Origin: an uncultured Coriobacteriaceae bacterium
Lineage (GTDB): Bacteria; Actinomycetota; Coriobacteriia; Coriobacteriales; Eggerthellaceae
Direction of reading: 5' to 3'
DNA: 40,845 nt
Assembly (NCBI GenBank): GCA_900550385.1
Contig: URRZ01000007.1
Location: 1-40,845, forward strand
Shown here: positions 40,208-40,845 of the stretch, one piece after another
How the letters are laid out: every line of letters starts with the position of its first letter
How positions within the stretch are numbered: the first letter of the stretch is position 1
Program-made: the position numbers and the translations under genes
Notes under the pieces: model-generated
The model's input: only the letters and a program-made list of their open reading frames with translations
What the model was told of the DNA's origin: nothing
Databases searched by the model: none

Positions 40208-40730
40208 ATGCCCTTCCTGAAGCCCGACAGATACTTCTCGCGCATCACGCGCATCGACATCGAGCGCGACCTGGTCGGTTGCGGCTTTGAGTCGGTGCTG
40301 ATGGACGTGGACAACACCATCCTCACGCGCGACACGCACGAGGTCCCCTCGGACGTGGCGGCGTGGCTGGAGAAGGCGCGCGCCGCCGGCCTGCGGTTCT
40401 GCCTGGTGTCGAATAACTGGCACGAGGGGGTCTACCAGCTTGCGGATCGTCTGGAGCTGCCCATCGTCGCGAAGGCGATCAAGCCGCTCCCCCCGGCATT
40501 CCTCATGGCGCTGCGCAAGATCGGCGCCAAGCGCGCGACCACCGTGGTCATCGGCGACCAGCTGGTCACCGACGTCATGGGCGCCCGTTTCCTAGGGATG
40601 ACGGCCTACCTGCTGCAGCCTTTGGTGGAGCAGGATCTGCCGCACACGCTGCTGCTGCGCAACTTCGAGCGCCTGGTGATGGGGGATAGGCAGCCGGAAG
40701 GAGCTTCGGTGGCATCTTCTGCGCGCTCGT
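40208..40730 (+). CDS. yqeG: YqeG-family HAD phosphatase, 3' end lost in low-quality sequence
   Basis: HAD IIIA phosphatase of the YqeG/GEP4 type. Start ATG 40208; the frame reads MPFLKPDRYFSRITRIDIER with nucleophile motif LMDVDNTILTRDT, motif II CLVSNNWHEGVYQLADRL, Lys in VAKAIKPLPPAFLMALRK and acidic motif VVIGDQLVTDVMGARFLG, then YLLQPLVEQDLPHTLLLRNF. About 175 codons are readable, close to full family length (~170-180). From about 40731 the sequence turns into G and C runs and no stop can be trusted. Yeast GEP4 dephosphorylates phosphatidylglycerophosphate; the bacterial role is less certain. It is co-transcribed with mltG. Confidence 0.92.
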
Positions 40731-40845
40731 GGGGGGGGGGGGGGGGGGGGGGCCCGGGCACGGCCGCCGCCGCCGGCCCCCCAACCCCCCCCCCCCCCCC
40801 CGGCGGGGGGCGGGGGCCCCGCCCGGCGCGCGGGGGCCGGGGGGG
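40731..40845. other. Low-complexity G/C runs, probable sequencing or assembly artefact
   Basis: Long homopolymer runs of G (from about 40731) and C (about 40783-40800), then mixed G/C without A or T for most of the end. It is unlike any other part of the window and breaks the yqeG frame. It is best read as poor base calls at a contig end and not as biology. Confidence 0.85.

Noticed and set aside
40731..40845. Biological G/C repeat or quadruplex region
   Set aside because: It breaks a well-conserved gene near its end and sits at the end of the window; an artefact is the simpler explanation.
1..40845. Prophage, insertion sequence or integrase genes
   Set aside because: No transposase, integrase, portal, terminase or capsid-like protein was recognised on either strand.

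Overview
The window looks like part of a chromosome from a high-GC anaerobic actinobacterium of the class Coriobacteriia, most likely family Eggerthellaceae (Eggerthella/Gordonibacter-like). This is inferred from the GC-rich codon use, the many Fe-S and flavin redox enzymes, a complex molybdoenzyme with its own ferredoxin subunit and FdhD, and the housekeeping order metG-tatD-(flavoprotein)-rsmA-veg. No species can be fixed from sequence alone. The last ~115 bases (from about 40731) are runs of G and C that look like sequencing or assembly noise at a contig end. Three to four genes carry frameshifts or stops, some at homopolymers, so base-level errors elsewhere are possible.

Layout. (1) 1-3780: a respiratory-type accessory module, visibly less GC-rich than what follows: a molybdopterin oxidoreductase large subunit (5' end outside the window), its four-cluster ferredoxin subunit, and an FdhD-like protein in which the CxxC appears replaced by SGAS. 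(2) 3796-10623: a 41-residue membrane peptide on the minus strand, metG, interrupted tatD, a flavoprotein with a Gly/Lys/Arg/Ser-rich tail, rsmA, veg and a C39-like peptidase with a suspected frameshift. (3) 10689-10866: tRNA-Ala(CGC) with clear promoter and terminator. (4) 10905-18629: thioesterase (frameshifted), two LysR regulators each divergent from a target gene (MFS pump; aldo/keto reductase), a Nim-type flavoprotein, a nitroreductase and a flavodoxin/ferredoxin fusion. (5) 18659-26522: mostly minus strand: an unrecognised 394-aa protein, a ferredoxin-fused aldo/keto reductase, YddG-like exporter, G3E GTPase, then galU (+), a D-2-hydroxyacid dehydrogenase and a Cof-type HAD phosphatase. 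(6) 27046-31435: homocysteine methyltransferase-like protein, small unknown protein, MscS channel, and a PhoB/PhoR-like two-component pair. (7) 31684 to the end: probable 6S RNA, rarA, DUF948 protein, AI-2E family permease, alaS, ruvX, mltG and a truncated yqeG.

How the parts work together. The first module fits anaerobic respiration: the large subunit reduces or oxidises an unidentified substrate, the ferredoxin subunit passes electrons, and FdhD-type proteins sulfurate the molybdenum cofactor. Regions 4-5 hold small redox enzymes controlled locally by LysR proteins. Region 7 is core information processing and cell-wall synthesis.

The most interesting non-coding signals are: a dispersed ~125-nt element present twice (5773-5898 and 24615-24739), with a conserved core but arms of different sequence that stay perfectly self-complementary; a probable promoter-to-terminator small RNA or attenuator with C-rich loops (26554-26698, minus strand); a ~180-nt 6S RNA candidate in front of rarA; a textbook LysR T-N11-A operator; and two genes (response regulator, rarA) whose -10 boxes sit 6-7 nt before the ATG, suggesting leaderless mRNAs.
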